This document shows positions 11,416 to 22,148 of a stretch of 64,000 nucleotides of DNA, piece by piece. Origin of the DNA: Neonectria sp. B-13 (taxonomy: Eukaryota > Ascomycota > Sordariomycetes > Hypocreales > Nectriaceae); contig NOKP01000002.1 of NCBI GenBank assembly GCA_002682825.1, forward strand, positions 310,001 through 374,000, given 5' to 3'. The notes beneath the pieces are model-generated. The model ran no database searches and was not told where the DNA came from. It saw nothing but the letters and a program-made list of their open reading frames with translations. Within the stretch, counting starts at the first letter, position 1; each line of letters begins with the position of its first letter. The translations under genes and the position numbers were made by a program.

Positions 11416-12041
11416 TCATGCACATATCTCAAAACAGCGGAAACTACAGCAACTGGAATCGACTGCTTCGCAAAAGCATTAGTAACTGAACTGATAGGGA
11501 CCTAGAGTTGAGATGTAAGCCTACCCCCGCCCGAAAGGCGGAAGATGCTTTCCGCCACTAACCGCACATCTTTGCAGGTGACAACCCTGCTCTCATACCT
11601 CGAATCAGACGAGAAATCAGTGTCTGGAAACCGCTAGGTTGAGCATTGGCAAGCCAACTAACGCGTGGGGCCATGGAAACCAGGCGGAAAGCAAATTCCT
11701 CTTAACTTAGCGCATGTCCCCGGAGATATCTCCGCTCGCCATCACACACCACGCAGAGACTAGTGAAGCGGGGTAATTTCCTAGAAGGAACCTCATACGT
11801 ATAACTGTATTTCATGGCGTTCGGTCAGCAAGCCTATGGGCATTTATTGAGAAGAACTCAGCGCTACTTGGAGTACTTGTGCATCCTAAAAAGGGCAGAC
11901 AAATCACACCACCTCTGGGGCGCAATATTGAATCCTTCTTTAATGCACTTGCTTCCGACAAAAGCCCTTTGAAGCTCGCTTGTGCTTCTCTTAGTTCAGT
12001 AAAACCGTTGCTTCATCTGGTTTTCCCAGATCAACCTCGAC
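11416..12041. other. Divergent promoter region between dehydrogenase and GH3 gene
   Basis: This 626-bp region separates the two ATGs of divergently transcribed genes. No additional gene or repeat is seen. Confidence 0.5.
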
Positions 12042-14828
12042 ATGGCCGAGAACCGTATCCACCACCTGCTGTTGCAGCTGACACTAGATGAGAAGCTCTC
12101 TCTGCTCGCTGGCGGCTCGCAATGGCGCACCGCTGCTGTCCAGAGGCTCGGAATACCAGCTTTGAAGGTTAGCCAGTTTCCAAACCGTGCCATCAGCTCT
12201 GGTAAGCTAACGTGTATCTCAGGTCTCTGACGGTCCTTCTGGGGCACGCGGAGAAATCTTTGGAGAGGGCGTGCCGGCCGCGTTTCTTCCCAGTGGGGTG
12301 AGTCTCGGGGCTACCTGGGATGTAGATCTGATGGAGCAGATTGGCCAGCTTCTTGCTGAAGAGGTGAGTTAGCGACGGGGCCGTCTGGTGACTGAGAAAT
12401 CCAAGATGGCAGAGTTAATGAATACCAGTGCAAATCCAAGTCGGCGTCGGTATCGCTGGCGCCCACCATGTGTATTCATCGTCACCCACTTGGTGGTCGC
12501 AACTTCGAGTCTTTCAGCGAAGATCCGTACCTGACAGGTAAGATGGCAGCAGCTCATGTTCGAGGGCTTCAGTCTCGGGGGGTTGGCGCTACCCCCAAAC
12601 ACTTCGTCGGTAAGACCCTACTCTCGTAATAGCAACACGGTTGACTAACTAGAGCTTCGCCAAGCCAATGACCAAGAAACTAAGCGCTTCAAGACCAACG
12701 CACACATAGACCCTCGCGCCCTGCGAGAAGTCTATCTACTACCCTTTCAGATCATGGTTCGCGAGGCCGACCCCTGGTGCATGATGACGGCATACAACAA
12801 GGTTAACGGTCATCATTGCGATACATCAAAGGAGCTTCTGATTGATATCGCCCGGAATGAGTGGGGATGGGGCGGTGTTTTCATGAGCGACTGGGGAGGA
12901 ACCACGTCGACGGTGGCTTCTATCAACAATGGACTTGACCTCGAGATGCCCGGGCCGCCATTCAGACGATCTAAGAAAAATCTCGAGGGACCGCTCAAAG
13001 ATGGCCAAATAGATCTCAAAAGGGTTGATGAGTCAGTAGCTCGAATTCTTCATTTACTCGAGAAGGCAGGGAGATTCGAGAACGCTCCAGATGATCCGGA
13101 GTACTGTCGGGACGACGCCAGCGCGAGGGAGTTACTCTTGCAAGCTGCCAGTGCAGGCATTGTCATACTAAAGAACGATCGCAACGTCCTTCCTTTGAAA
13201 CCCGAGGCCGTCAAGAAACTGGCCATTGTCGGTCCCAATGCGAAGAGAGTCGTTGCCGGAGGTGGCGGCAGTTCCTACATCAAGGCCCCATACTGGACAT
13301 CGGTCTATGAGTCTACTGAGCGGGAGTTCAAAGACGCGGGAACAGAAGTTATCTTCCATACTGGAGCCAAGGTTAACCGGTACTTGCCCACACCGTCAGC
13401 CAGCATGATCCGGTCCCCGATAGATGGGACGAGTGGCGCAGTCATTGAGTGGCATAACGGGCATAGTCTTGACAGTGAGATTGTGGCCAGGACTCACATG
13501 TAAGAGCAACATGGAACCCATTTGGTCGCAACCAATGTTTACTAATATTTGTCAGCGATGATCTCTATTATATGAGCTTCGGGACTGTTCCCAGCGAGAT
13601 TGAAGGCGACACCAACTTCTCGTTCCGGGTTCGAACGATCCTCACGCCGTCAACATCTGGCGCCCATCGCATTTCTCTGGCTTCCATTGGCCCGGTGGAC
13701 TTATTCATAGACGCCAAGCCCGCCATTAGCCTGCATGGAAAGTTTGAAGACAAGGGCAGTCTCTTTTTCACATATGGCAGTGACGAGACTATCTCGACGT
13801 CTGATTTCATTGCTGGCCGGGATTACGACGTTAGAATTGACTACAAGTCGCATGACAGGCAACTGCAGCCGGAGCTAGAGGCGCACCTTGAGCCCATGGA
13901 AGATAAGTTCCAAGGCATCAGGTTCGGCTACGAGGAACATGACCTATCCGACCTGCCCAATGAGGCCGCGCAGCTTGCTCAAGGCTACGACGCGGCGGTC
14001 GTGGTTGTCGGGCGAGACAAGGAGTGGGAGACGGAGGGACAGGACATACCCTTCTTTGAGCTTCCTGGTGATCAGGTACGTTTGATCGAAAAGGTGGCCG
14101 CCGTTTGCAAGCAGACCATTGTCGTTGTTCAAGCCGGGACTCCTGTGAAGCTGGATCCCTGGATCGACCGTGTTCAGGGCGTTCTCTACACTTGGTACCA
14201 GGGTCAAGAACTGGGCAATGCTGTCGCTGCAGTCCTCACCGGCAAGTTTAATCCATGCGGCCGGCTGCCCGTGACCTTTCCTCGCTGTATCGAGGACTGC
14301 CCTGCTTATTCATCCTTCCCTGGAGATGGAGTCGACACGCACTACGCGGAGAGCATCTTTGTTGGATACAAATGGTGGGATCTCGTGGGAACGGCGCCTC
14401 ACTTCCCCCTTGGGTACGGCCTCTCCTACAACACATTCTCCATGTCTCCGGTTTCCATCAGCAGCCAAGAGCTGGAAGCCAATGTTCCTCTGACGATGGA
14501 GGTCCTGATTACGAACACCGGCAGTACCGTCGAGCTGCCTGGCCGCCAAACAGTCATTGCTTGGCTGTCACAGCGCTCGCCGCACCGGATTCGACGACCG
14601 CATAAGCAGATTTGTGGCTTTGCCAAGTCCAAGCCTGTCTCCAAGGGTGAGCAGCACATGGTAAATATCGAAACTGATGCTTACGCCTTTGGTGTCTTCG
14701 ACGTCAGGAGCGGCCGGTGGGTTATAGATGTTGGCACCAAGTTTGATATCTTGATAGGATCAAGTGCAGGTGATGCTAAGGTAGCTTGGCAGATTACTGT
14801 ACCTGATGAGATTTCCTGGATTCATTAA
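12042..14828 (+). CDS. GH3 beta-glucosidase with PA14 insert, no signal peptide
   Basis: Five exons (12042-12167, 12223-12363, 12429-12609, 12665-13499, 13556-14828) give 851 residues. All four junctions restore GH3 motifs, including GATPKHFV joined to ANDQE. The catalytic nucleophile is Asp225 in MSDWGG and the acid/base is probably Glu588 in the WETEG motif. A PA14-like insert lies roughly at residues 395-550, followed by the second GH3 domain and a C-terminal fibronectin-like domain. Length and architecture match the PA14-containing group represented by Kluyveromyces BglI. There is no signal peptide, so it probably acts inside the cell on imported beta-glucosides such as cellobiose, or on glycosylated metabolites. 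Confidence 0.92.
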
Positions 14829-15101
14829 GGTCGCCGTCACTGATCTACTAGACTTCGGGGTTGAATCAATATATTGAACCACCAGAGTGTGAATCTTAGC
14901 TTTCAATTACGCCAGTGGCAAGACAAAACAGATAATCTAACAAGTTTATTCGTAAAGAGTGTGGGGTAGGCATACTAGTTATCTAAAGCGAGCAGCCAAT
15001 TTCCATCGTCCTAAAGAGCGTTAGGTAGCCCTGCCATTCTATTTCCATGAGTGTCTAATATCCGTGACCCAATGAACCCAGACTCGAGCAAGGAAACCCT
15101 C

Positions 15102-15509
15102 TTAAGCAGAGTTGACGTTGACGTAGCACAAGACCCAGCCAAATTCCACCGTGTTCGTGCTGACGAAGGCCTCCTGCGCCTTCGTGAACGCGGCACTGCC
15201 AGGCTGGACACCGTATTGGTCCTTGTACCTCTGGCAAGTGACCTTGCTGGCATCCGGAGCCGCAATCCCGGGAACGTTGACGGTGACGCCCTTGAGCTGA
15301 AAGCCGGTGATGGGGAGGTCGAAGTGCGTGAGCTTGCCGAAGGGGATCTTGACGGGGGCTGAGCTGTGGCTGCCGCTGATGGGGTTGTTGACGGCGATGA
15401 CGTTGGCGACTGCGACGCTGGCGTCCCTTTGGCTGTTCTGGGAGGGAAAGGCCGTCGCAGTGGATGCAAGGGTGGCGGCGACGGCAGCGAAGATGGTGGT
15501 GAAGTGCAT
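15102..15509 (-). CDS. Small secreted protein of unknown function
   Basis: Single exon of 135 residues. The first ~20 residues form a clear signal peptide (hydrophobic, alanine-rich, ending ...ATAFP). The mature protein has only two cysteines, one near the middle and one near the C-terminus, which could form one disulfide. I recognise no catalytic motif. Small size, secretion and accessory location would fit an effector or surface protein, but nothing in the sequence proves that. A TATATAAG element lies ~142-149 bp upstream, and a 15-bp tandem repeat lies in the leader region. Confidence 0.7.
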   Translation of the reverse strand: MHFTTIFAAVAATLASTATAFPSQNSQRDASVAVANVIAVNNPISGSHSSAPVKIPFGKLTHFDLPITGFQLKGVTVNVPGIAAPDASKVTCQRYKDQYGVQPGSAAFTKAQEAFVSTNTVEFGWVLCYVNVNSA

Positions 15510-15545
15510 GGTGATGGATGTGTAGAGGTGGTGGATGTGGATGTT

Positions 15546-15599
15546 ATTGTGGTGAAAGATGTTGTGGTGAAAGATGTTGTGGTGAATGATGTTGTAGTG
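15546..15599. repeat. 15-bp tandem repeat, ~3.6 copies, in the leader of the secreted-protein gene
   Basis: Units at 15546-15560, 15561-15575 and 15576-15590 are nearly identical and a partial fourth unit runs to 15599. The array lies 37-90 bp upstream of the ATG of the small secreted protein, probably in its 5' UTR. Confidence 0.75.
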
Positions 15600-15650
15600 T
15601 ATGCGGACTGTCTGGTTGAACGAAGATCAACTTTCAAAGTCAGGAATGCT

Positions 15651-15658
15651 CTTATATA
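15651..15658 (-). promoter_or_regulatory. TATA element of the small secreted protein gene
   Basis: On the minus strand this reads TATATAAG, 142-149 bp upstream of the ATG at 15509. The call rests on motif and position. Confidence 0.45.
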
Positions 15659-15699
15659 TCTTAACAGCGTAACATGATTATCTCACGATTTACCTTCTT

Positions 15700-16530
15700 C
15701 CAAAGTTCCAAAAGTCCTCGTATTCCTCCCACCTAATAATAGTGCATGGCGCAGATCTGACACCTGCCCACTCTGGGGCTCATTATGAGCCATCATTACC
15801 GCATGAGGCCGAATCAGTGCTACCCTCATTGGCCATGTGCTCACCGACGCAGTAATTAATAGTAAGCGCTTGGCCTTCCCTCTGCAAGGTTACGAATGCT
15901 GTGTCAAGGGAACCCTGGCCGATCACTCCGTAAAATGGGGCTTAGCGAGGCCACAAGGGCGGGTACGAAGATCTTTCTCCACACAGGATCAGGTCAGAAT
16001 GCTCCGAAGCCAGTAAAAGACGGCCTGGCCATCAGATGAGGGAATTGCCGAATGGGTACCGCTGAGCGAATGCGATCCTACGTAGTGTTGGGCTGCTCCA
16101 TCAATTCCGATTGATTCATTGCTTGTTTAAATTTAGGTTACGTTAACATCTCGTATGGGAACGTCGCTTTCTCTTTCGGCATGAAATCTCATGATGTTCT
16201 ATGGTGCATGCGGTACATGAATGCAGATGTGAAGAGATCGCCGCTGATTCATAGACTAGCAACTGGCTACACATGGAAATGCGTGCTTCCGCTAGCCGAA
16301 AGATGTTGATCGAAATTTATGCGGTTTAAATTTATTACGTTACCTGTAGCTGTGGAAGGCCGACCAACACTCGATCTTGAGTGGTACCACGACAGGTTTT
16401 ATAGCTTACAAAACGTTTAGTCTGCTTGTACAGATGGGTTAAAGAAGCGTACTGCACACGACCAAGTGGGAAAGCGCCCATACACGTGTTAGTTGTTACC
16501 GTAAGCAACCAAACGAATTCCTTGCATCAT
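15700..16530. other. Gene-free region
   Basis: About 0.8 kb upstream of the secreted-protein promoter with no supported gene, repeat or RNA feature. Confidence 0.4.
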
Positions 16531-16669
16531 TGTGCTTCCGCGTAAACCCCGACGATTAATTGGCGACACTTCACCAGAAATACATCAACAGCAGCTGACA
16601 AGCTACGACCATAGCTTACTTAGTGCACCATCGTGCCACGAGTCAGACTCCCCTCAAAGCCTCCCCCCC

Positions 16670-16860
16670 TCTAGGAATAGCCAAGTACACATTACATCGA
16701 GATATGGAGTGAAAGAGGTGTTGCAATCTATCATGAAAATGGATCAAGTTGGCATTGACGTCGACGCGGAATGTTCGCATGGTTGGACACTGCTGTGATG
16801 GAACGCCGGGGGATGACAAGAGGCTGTTGTAACCACCGTGATTAACAACTCGTAAAGCAG
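16670..16860 (+). pseudogene. Ankyrin-repeat relic with in-frame stops
   Basis: The plus-strand frame running through 16690-16840 reads like one and a half ankyrin repeats: a YGVKEVLQ helix, a VDAECSHGWTLL turn, then a TGA where ankyrins of this fungal type normally have Trp, and after a second TGA the segment QEAVV. The TGG-to-TGA change is a G-to-A transition. The short ATG-initiated frame at 16532-16798 stops at the first of these codons. It lies on the strand opposite to the intact NACHT-ankyrin gene that ends at 17209, so it is probably a decayed copy of a related gene. The boundaries are uncertain. Confidence 0.45.
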
Positions 16861-17208
16861 CCTCAGCCAGTGAATATTAACACCAGATGATTGAGCCAGA
16901 TTCGGAGCGAGGGGTGTCAGTAGATTAAAGAGTTATCAGATCACACGAAAGGATGTACATAGGGACCTTCATTTTGGGTTCAGATAGATAGGAGTCAAGA
17001 GCTTTTATCCTTAATGATCCTCATCAGACGTGGCGCACTTTCTACTCTTCTCCACCTAAGCCAACTTGTGATCGTTTTCAAACAGTGCCCTCAACTTCAT
17101 AGCACTCTAAATAAATATCGAAATCCTCATCGTTGCGGATTGCACAATTGTAGACCCCATCTGCGGTAATACACAAAGCAAATATTGTACCACCTAGGAG
17201 GAGTCCTG

Positions 17209-20200
17209 TCATGAGACATCGTGCCCCTTGTTAGCAAGTAATAGCTGAGTAATAGCCTCATGCCTGTTCCCGGTCGCGTGAGATAGCGGCGTCTGACCAA
17301 GGCCATCCTTTGAATCCACATCGACCTTCCCTGTCTCCAGCAACAGCTTAACAATAGCCTCATGTCCATCCATAGCCGCGTGAGATAGCGGCGTCTGACC
17401 AAAGCAATTCTTCGAATCCACATCGACCTTCCCTGTCTCTAGCAGCAGCTCAACAATAGCCTCATGTCCATCCTGAACAGCCCGAGCTAGCGGCATACAA
17501 CCAAAGCCATCCTTTGAGTCCACATCGGCCTCCCCTGTCTCTAGCAACAGCTTGACAATTGCCTCATGTTCATTCTGAGCCGCGTAAGATAGCGGCGTGC
17601 AACCATCGTTATCCCTCGAGTCCACATTGACCTGCCCTGTCTCTAGCAACAGCTTAACAATAGCCTCATGTCCGTCCTGAACAGCCCGAGATAGCGGCGT
17701 GAAACCATGGTTATCCCTCGAGTCTATGTCAACTCTCTCTGTCTCTAGCAACAGCTTGACAATAGCCTCATGTCCATGCCAAGCCGCGTAAGATAGTGGC
17801 GTGCGACCATCGTTATCCTTCGAGTCTACATTGACCTTCCCTGTCTCTAGCAACAGCGTGATAATAGCCTCATGTCTGTTCTCAACAGCCCAAGATAGTG
17901 GTGTGTAACCATAGTTATCCCTCGAGTCCACGTCAACTTTCTCTGTCTCTAGCAACAGCTTGACAATAGCCTCATGTTCATTCTCAGCCGCGTGATATAG
18001 CGGCGTGCAACCATAGTCATCGTTCGGGTCCACATCAACCACTTTCTCTAGTAGCAGCTTGACAATGGACTCATGTCCATTCCCGGCGGCCCACGACAGC
18101 GGTGTATAACCATGGTTATCCCTCGAGTCTACGTCAACTCTCTCTGTCTCTAGCAACAGCTTGACAATAGCCTCATGTCCATGCCAAGCCGCGTAAGATA
18201 GTGGCGTACGACCATCGTTATCCTTCGAGTCTACATTGACCTTCCCTGTCTTTAGCAACAGCTTAACAATAGCCTCATGTCCATGCCAAGCCGCGTAAGA
18301 TAGTGGCGTGCGACTATAGTTATCTTTCGAGTCTACATCAACCACTTTCTCCAGTAGCAGCTTGACAACGGACTCATGTCCCTCTGTGGCGGCCCACGAC
18401 AGCGGTGTCTGATTGTACACAGAATCCTTAAATTCAACATCGACTTCCCCTTTGCCGAGCAGCAACTTGACAATCGCCACATGCCCGAAATATGAAGCTA
18501 TTAGCAGGCTAGTACATTTACTGTAGAAATTAATGGTCGGCTTCCGATATATAACGGTCCACATTGCATAGCTTGTTGATCCAGGATAGCAAATCTCAAG
18601 CGTATAAGTCGTCAAAGTGTCGTCGCTGATAGAAGCCTCACGGAAGTGCTCACCCCAGTGATTGGCTGAGTAGTCTAAGAACGTGAAAGTGCCCACGTCT
18701 GGGTCGGTCGCACGGGTCGAAATCTCGTCTGATTTGAGAAGCTTGAGATAGACCACGCAAACCTCAGCAAGAACTGCGTGCGCTTGCTGAGCTGTGATAG
18801 AGTGTTTCCAGTATGGTTTTGGTGGAGCAGAATCTACGCTCAGTTGTGGAGGTGCATGCTGCAATTTTGGCGGAGATTGATCCCTCAAGAATTCTCGAGC
18901 AGTCTGGTGTAGAAAATAGACCTGCCCATTATAGGTCGTTACAAACAACCCACATATGGATTTCATGCGCCTCTCAAAATTCCGATCTTCTTCCAAGTCA
19001 AGATCGGTCATGGAGGTCACGGAAACATCGGTGTTCACCGCAACATTCATCTCCGTGATGGTCAAGGGCCGATTCGCTGCTAAGATAATGCTGAGAATCT
19101 TTCGAGCCACTTTCGTGTTCGTAGACTTGATCAGAATTTTCTCGTACGCCTCGTCAACGTTTTCTGGCAATGTTCCAATTACTTCATCAATACCCTTCGG
19201 GGTCTTTCTGAAATCCAATTGTATCAAATAGTCAAAGATGAGATATACCCAGAGGTACGTGCGGTTTTTCTTCTCAAGCAGCTTTTGAGCTAGGTGATCC
19301 ACTGTCTGTCTGTTTAAGTGAATCATGCTGGCTAGGCTCTTGACTTTGTCTTTGATGACGTAGTTCACTTCCTTGCTGATTGCATCCGAGTTCTCGTCTC
19401 CTGGAATGTGAACTGTAGAAGAGGCGTCAATTGGAAGTCGTAGATGGGACATGATTTGGTTATACGGGCGGGTAGTGAGGAGGTATTTTGTCTTGCCATG
19501 GCTCTGAGCATCTCCGGAAACATGAGCTGCCAATCCATTGATTAGGGGCTGAAGTTCTGATTCTCGACATTCATCGAGTGCGTCTAGAACAATAATCACT
19601 GGTCCTGTCTGTGGATCTTGCGTGGCCTTCTTTAGGATGCTCCAAAGTGTTTCTGTAGCATATACCAGGCCTGGTCCGTTCATATCGTATTGCTCCACGC
19701 CATGATGGACGAGGAAAGGTTTCTTGCAAAAGAGCTGATGTAGAAGCGCGCAAAGTGCCTGATGAAGAGTGTCTTGGTCTTGGTCTTTGAAGAAGAAGTA
19801 ACAAACGGTTGCAGATTGGGGCAGTTCGTGATCGATCAAGTGCTTGGCCAAGACGGATTTCCCGCATCCTGGGTCCGCTGAGACTACCAGAAGCCCTGAA
19901 TCTTGTTGCAACCAGTCTTTGAAATGCTGGTGGCCTTGGAACCATTCACATGTGCCCTCAACCCGGTCCACGATGCGGTTTTTATACCAATCATATGTCA
20001 CGTCCTTGTCGGCCCTGGTGAGTCGGAAAAGCTGAAGACATTTGTTCTCCTTCTCGGACAATTCCCGATCGAGCATGTCCTTCTGGATCTGCAAGCCTTC
20101 TCGCGAGATGTCCAGATGATCGGTTGTAACCTTCAGCTGCTGTTCTGCGACGGACAGAAACTGCTCCATGATACGGAAGTGCTCGCCAGCTGTGGTGTTG

Positions 20201-21116
20201 AGCATCTCCAACTCCCGCGTCGACTTCAGGTCGTTGACCTGAGATATGTCGTTCCGCACAACTTCCTCGAAATCTCTGACTTTTTTAAACATCCCTTCCC
20301 AGTCGTCGTGTCGGATAATGTCTCGGGGAAGACTTTTGAACGAGCTCCTGTAGAATCTGAGCACGCTTCGAATCTGGAAGTCGAGAATTCCCTGGTACAG
20401 GTCCTTAACATGGGCCTTGACCAAATCGCCGGGGACCTCAGCACTCTGGTAAAGTCGACTTAGCATGGGCTCTAGTGCGATGTAATAATCCATGCGAGTT
20501 GTGACATAAGTGAACCCATCCCGGTTGGCTTCATCGGCAGTCCTAGGGTTCATGAGGAGCGGGAGGATGATGCAGACACCAGCCCAGGCCATTGAAACTT
20601 CCGGCGAACGCAAAACAACCTTGTCTACCAAGGCTTTCACTCCCTGAACAAGGTTGACGGCTTGTGTAATCTGGTCGCGGAGAACGAATTGACGGCCGGC
20701 GATGGTATATTCCAGTCTCTTCTCGTCCATTCGCTTTAGACCTTGTTCGGATATTTTGCTGAATTGGTTCTGGCGCGACTTTGGGTCGGTGTGGATTAGG
20801 TTCTCGACAGAGTCCATTGGAACAGGGTCATTTGAAGCAGAATCTGGACAAGAGTCAGCAGCCAGTTTAGGGCATCTCATTGCAGGCAGCACATACTCGC
20901 AATGCGGAGCTCCTCAGAGAGCAATATCTCATACTCCTCCACTGTCCGCGGATTTTCGCATTTTAGGGCGTCGTATGCCTCATCCCAAAGCGATTGGTGA
21001 TCCGTATGGTCCAGGCATTTGCTCGTATCGGCGTCGAGTAGGGGTACAGGAGGATGACATGGTGGGTTGTCTATCGCTCGCTTCCTGCCAATACACCTCG
21101 AAAAGAGCTTCTTCAT
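17209..21116 (-). CDS. NOD-like receptor: NACHT NTPase with 13 ankyrin repeats
   Basis: Two exons (21116-20897 and 20843-17209) with a 53-nt intron give 1284 residues. The N-terminal ~350 residues resemble the fungal NACHT-associated N-terminal domain. The P-loop is SADPGCGKS near residue 400 and the Walker B motif IIVLDALDEC near residue 490. A linker ending in the HQTAREFLRDQSP segment leads to about 13 ankyrin repeats of 33-34 residues from ~850 to the end, most built on TPLSxAAxxGHEAIVKLLLE. The repeats are very alike, as in fungal NLRs under repeat homogenisation. Such proteins act in non-self recognition, heterokaryon incompatibility or programmed cell death. A longer start at 21158 is possible. 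Confidence 0.9.
17215..18540. repeat. Tandem ~102-bp repeats encoding ankyrin units
   Basis: The 3' end of the NLR gene is a head-to-tail array of about 13 units of 99-102 bp. Stretches such as the complement of AATAGCCTCATGTCCATGCC recur nearly unchanged at about 17,764, 18,170 and 18,271. The high nucleotide identity suggests recent unit duplication or conversion. Confidence 0.85.
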
Positions 21117-22148
21117 GATGCTTGTTTTGCGATAGTGATCATCAGTGAAGACTAGCACGGTTGGGTGAGTAGTCTAGCGCGGTAGCTAGAACTATACCTC
21201 ACGGGGCATTCGCTATTCAGTTTCATGACAGTGCAAGATGGCCATCGAATTTCAACCCTGGTGAAGCCTTGCCGTACGCCTTGTCGTACGCCTTACCCCG
21301 CCCGACCACGAGTGACGTGGCACTCATTGATTGGCTTTCTTTCTTCATGTGAGCTGCACAGCCATTTTCTGTTGACGCGTGAGTCTCTTCTGTCCTCTTC
21401 ATAGGCGGAGATGTTGGTAACCCAATGCAGCCACGTTTCCTACAGCAAACGTCCAGAATCGGTGGCCTGGCCCTTGACAACTAATCTAGTAATGCATATG
21501 ACCGTGGATGGATGCTTGACTTCCCTGTGTTCCACGAGCGCGTTTGTTGTCTCTCAGTATTAACGTGGTTGGGAGCACCAGCGATGCGAGACCATTATAC
21601 GCCATGGAGAGGTTAGCTGTGCCGGATTAAGTTGGATTCATCAATATCTGCCCGTTGCCGCTTAGCTGTAGAGAAACAAGTGGGAGTTATTGGCTGTAGA
21701 TGCGCATGTGGTGCGAAGTGGCTTGTTTCTAAACCTGCACATACCGGTCGACCAAGTCGCGTTTGTACCGGGCACTCCATTCAATTCTAAACCTGAGCTG
21801 GATGCCAATTTCCTGGCGGGGACTTCGCGCAGCCTGATCGTTAATTGGGCACTCTGCTAACGATGGACACTGAACTGCTCTCTGCCCACCAATTTACTAT
21901 CCATCAGATAACTTTCATTTTTTTCGAGATTCTTCAAGAATGTAACCCACTACTCTGTTCATTCTGGCTAGGAATAGCTGAGATATTCCGATACTAATGT
22001 AGCGGTACTTGTGGTTGGCTGAATTCGGCTCCAGGGTAAGCTTCAGTTGGGCAATCAGGAATCGTAACGGCCATTTATTCTTCCTGGCTCGAGCAGAGTA
22101 TGATGCAACCTCTACAAACGATTCAACTATAGAATTTCAGAAATCCCT
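21117..22148. other. Intergenic region with a short 12-bp tandem repeat
   Basis: About 1 kb between the NLR promoter and the end of the monooxygenase gene. A 12-bp unit CTTGYCGTACGC occurs twice at 21268-21291. The small minus-strand frame at 21223-21480 has no recognisable features and is not called. Confidence 0.5.

Noticed and set aside
15011..15637. Minus-strand frame of 208 codons with a Thr/Ser/Pro-rich translation
   Set aside because: It arises from a shifted reading of the small secreted protein gene and its 15-bp repeat; the other frame has a proper signal peptide.
19903..20463. Plus-strand open frame of 186 codons inside the NLR gene
   Set aside because: It is antisense to the conserved NACHT N-terminal region and has no family pattern; a shadow frame.
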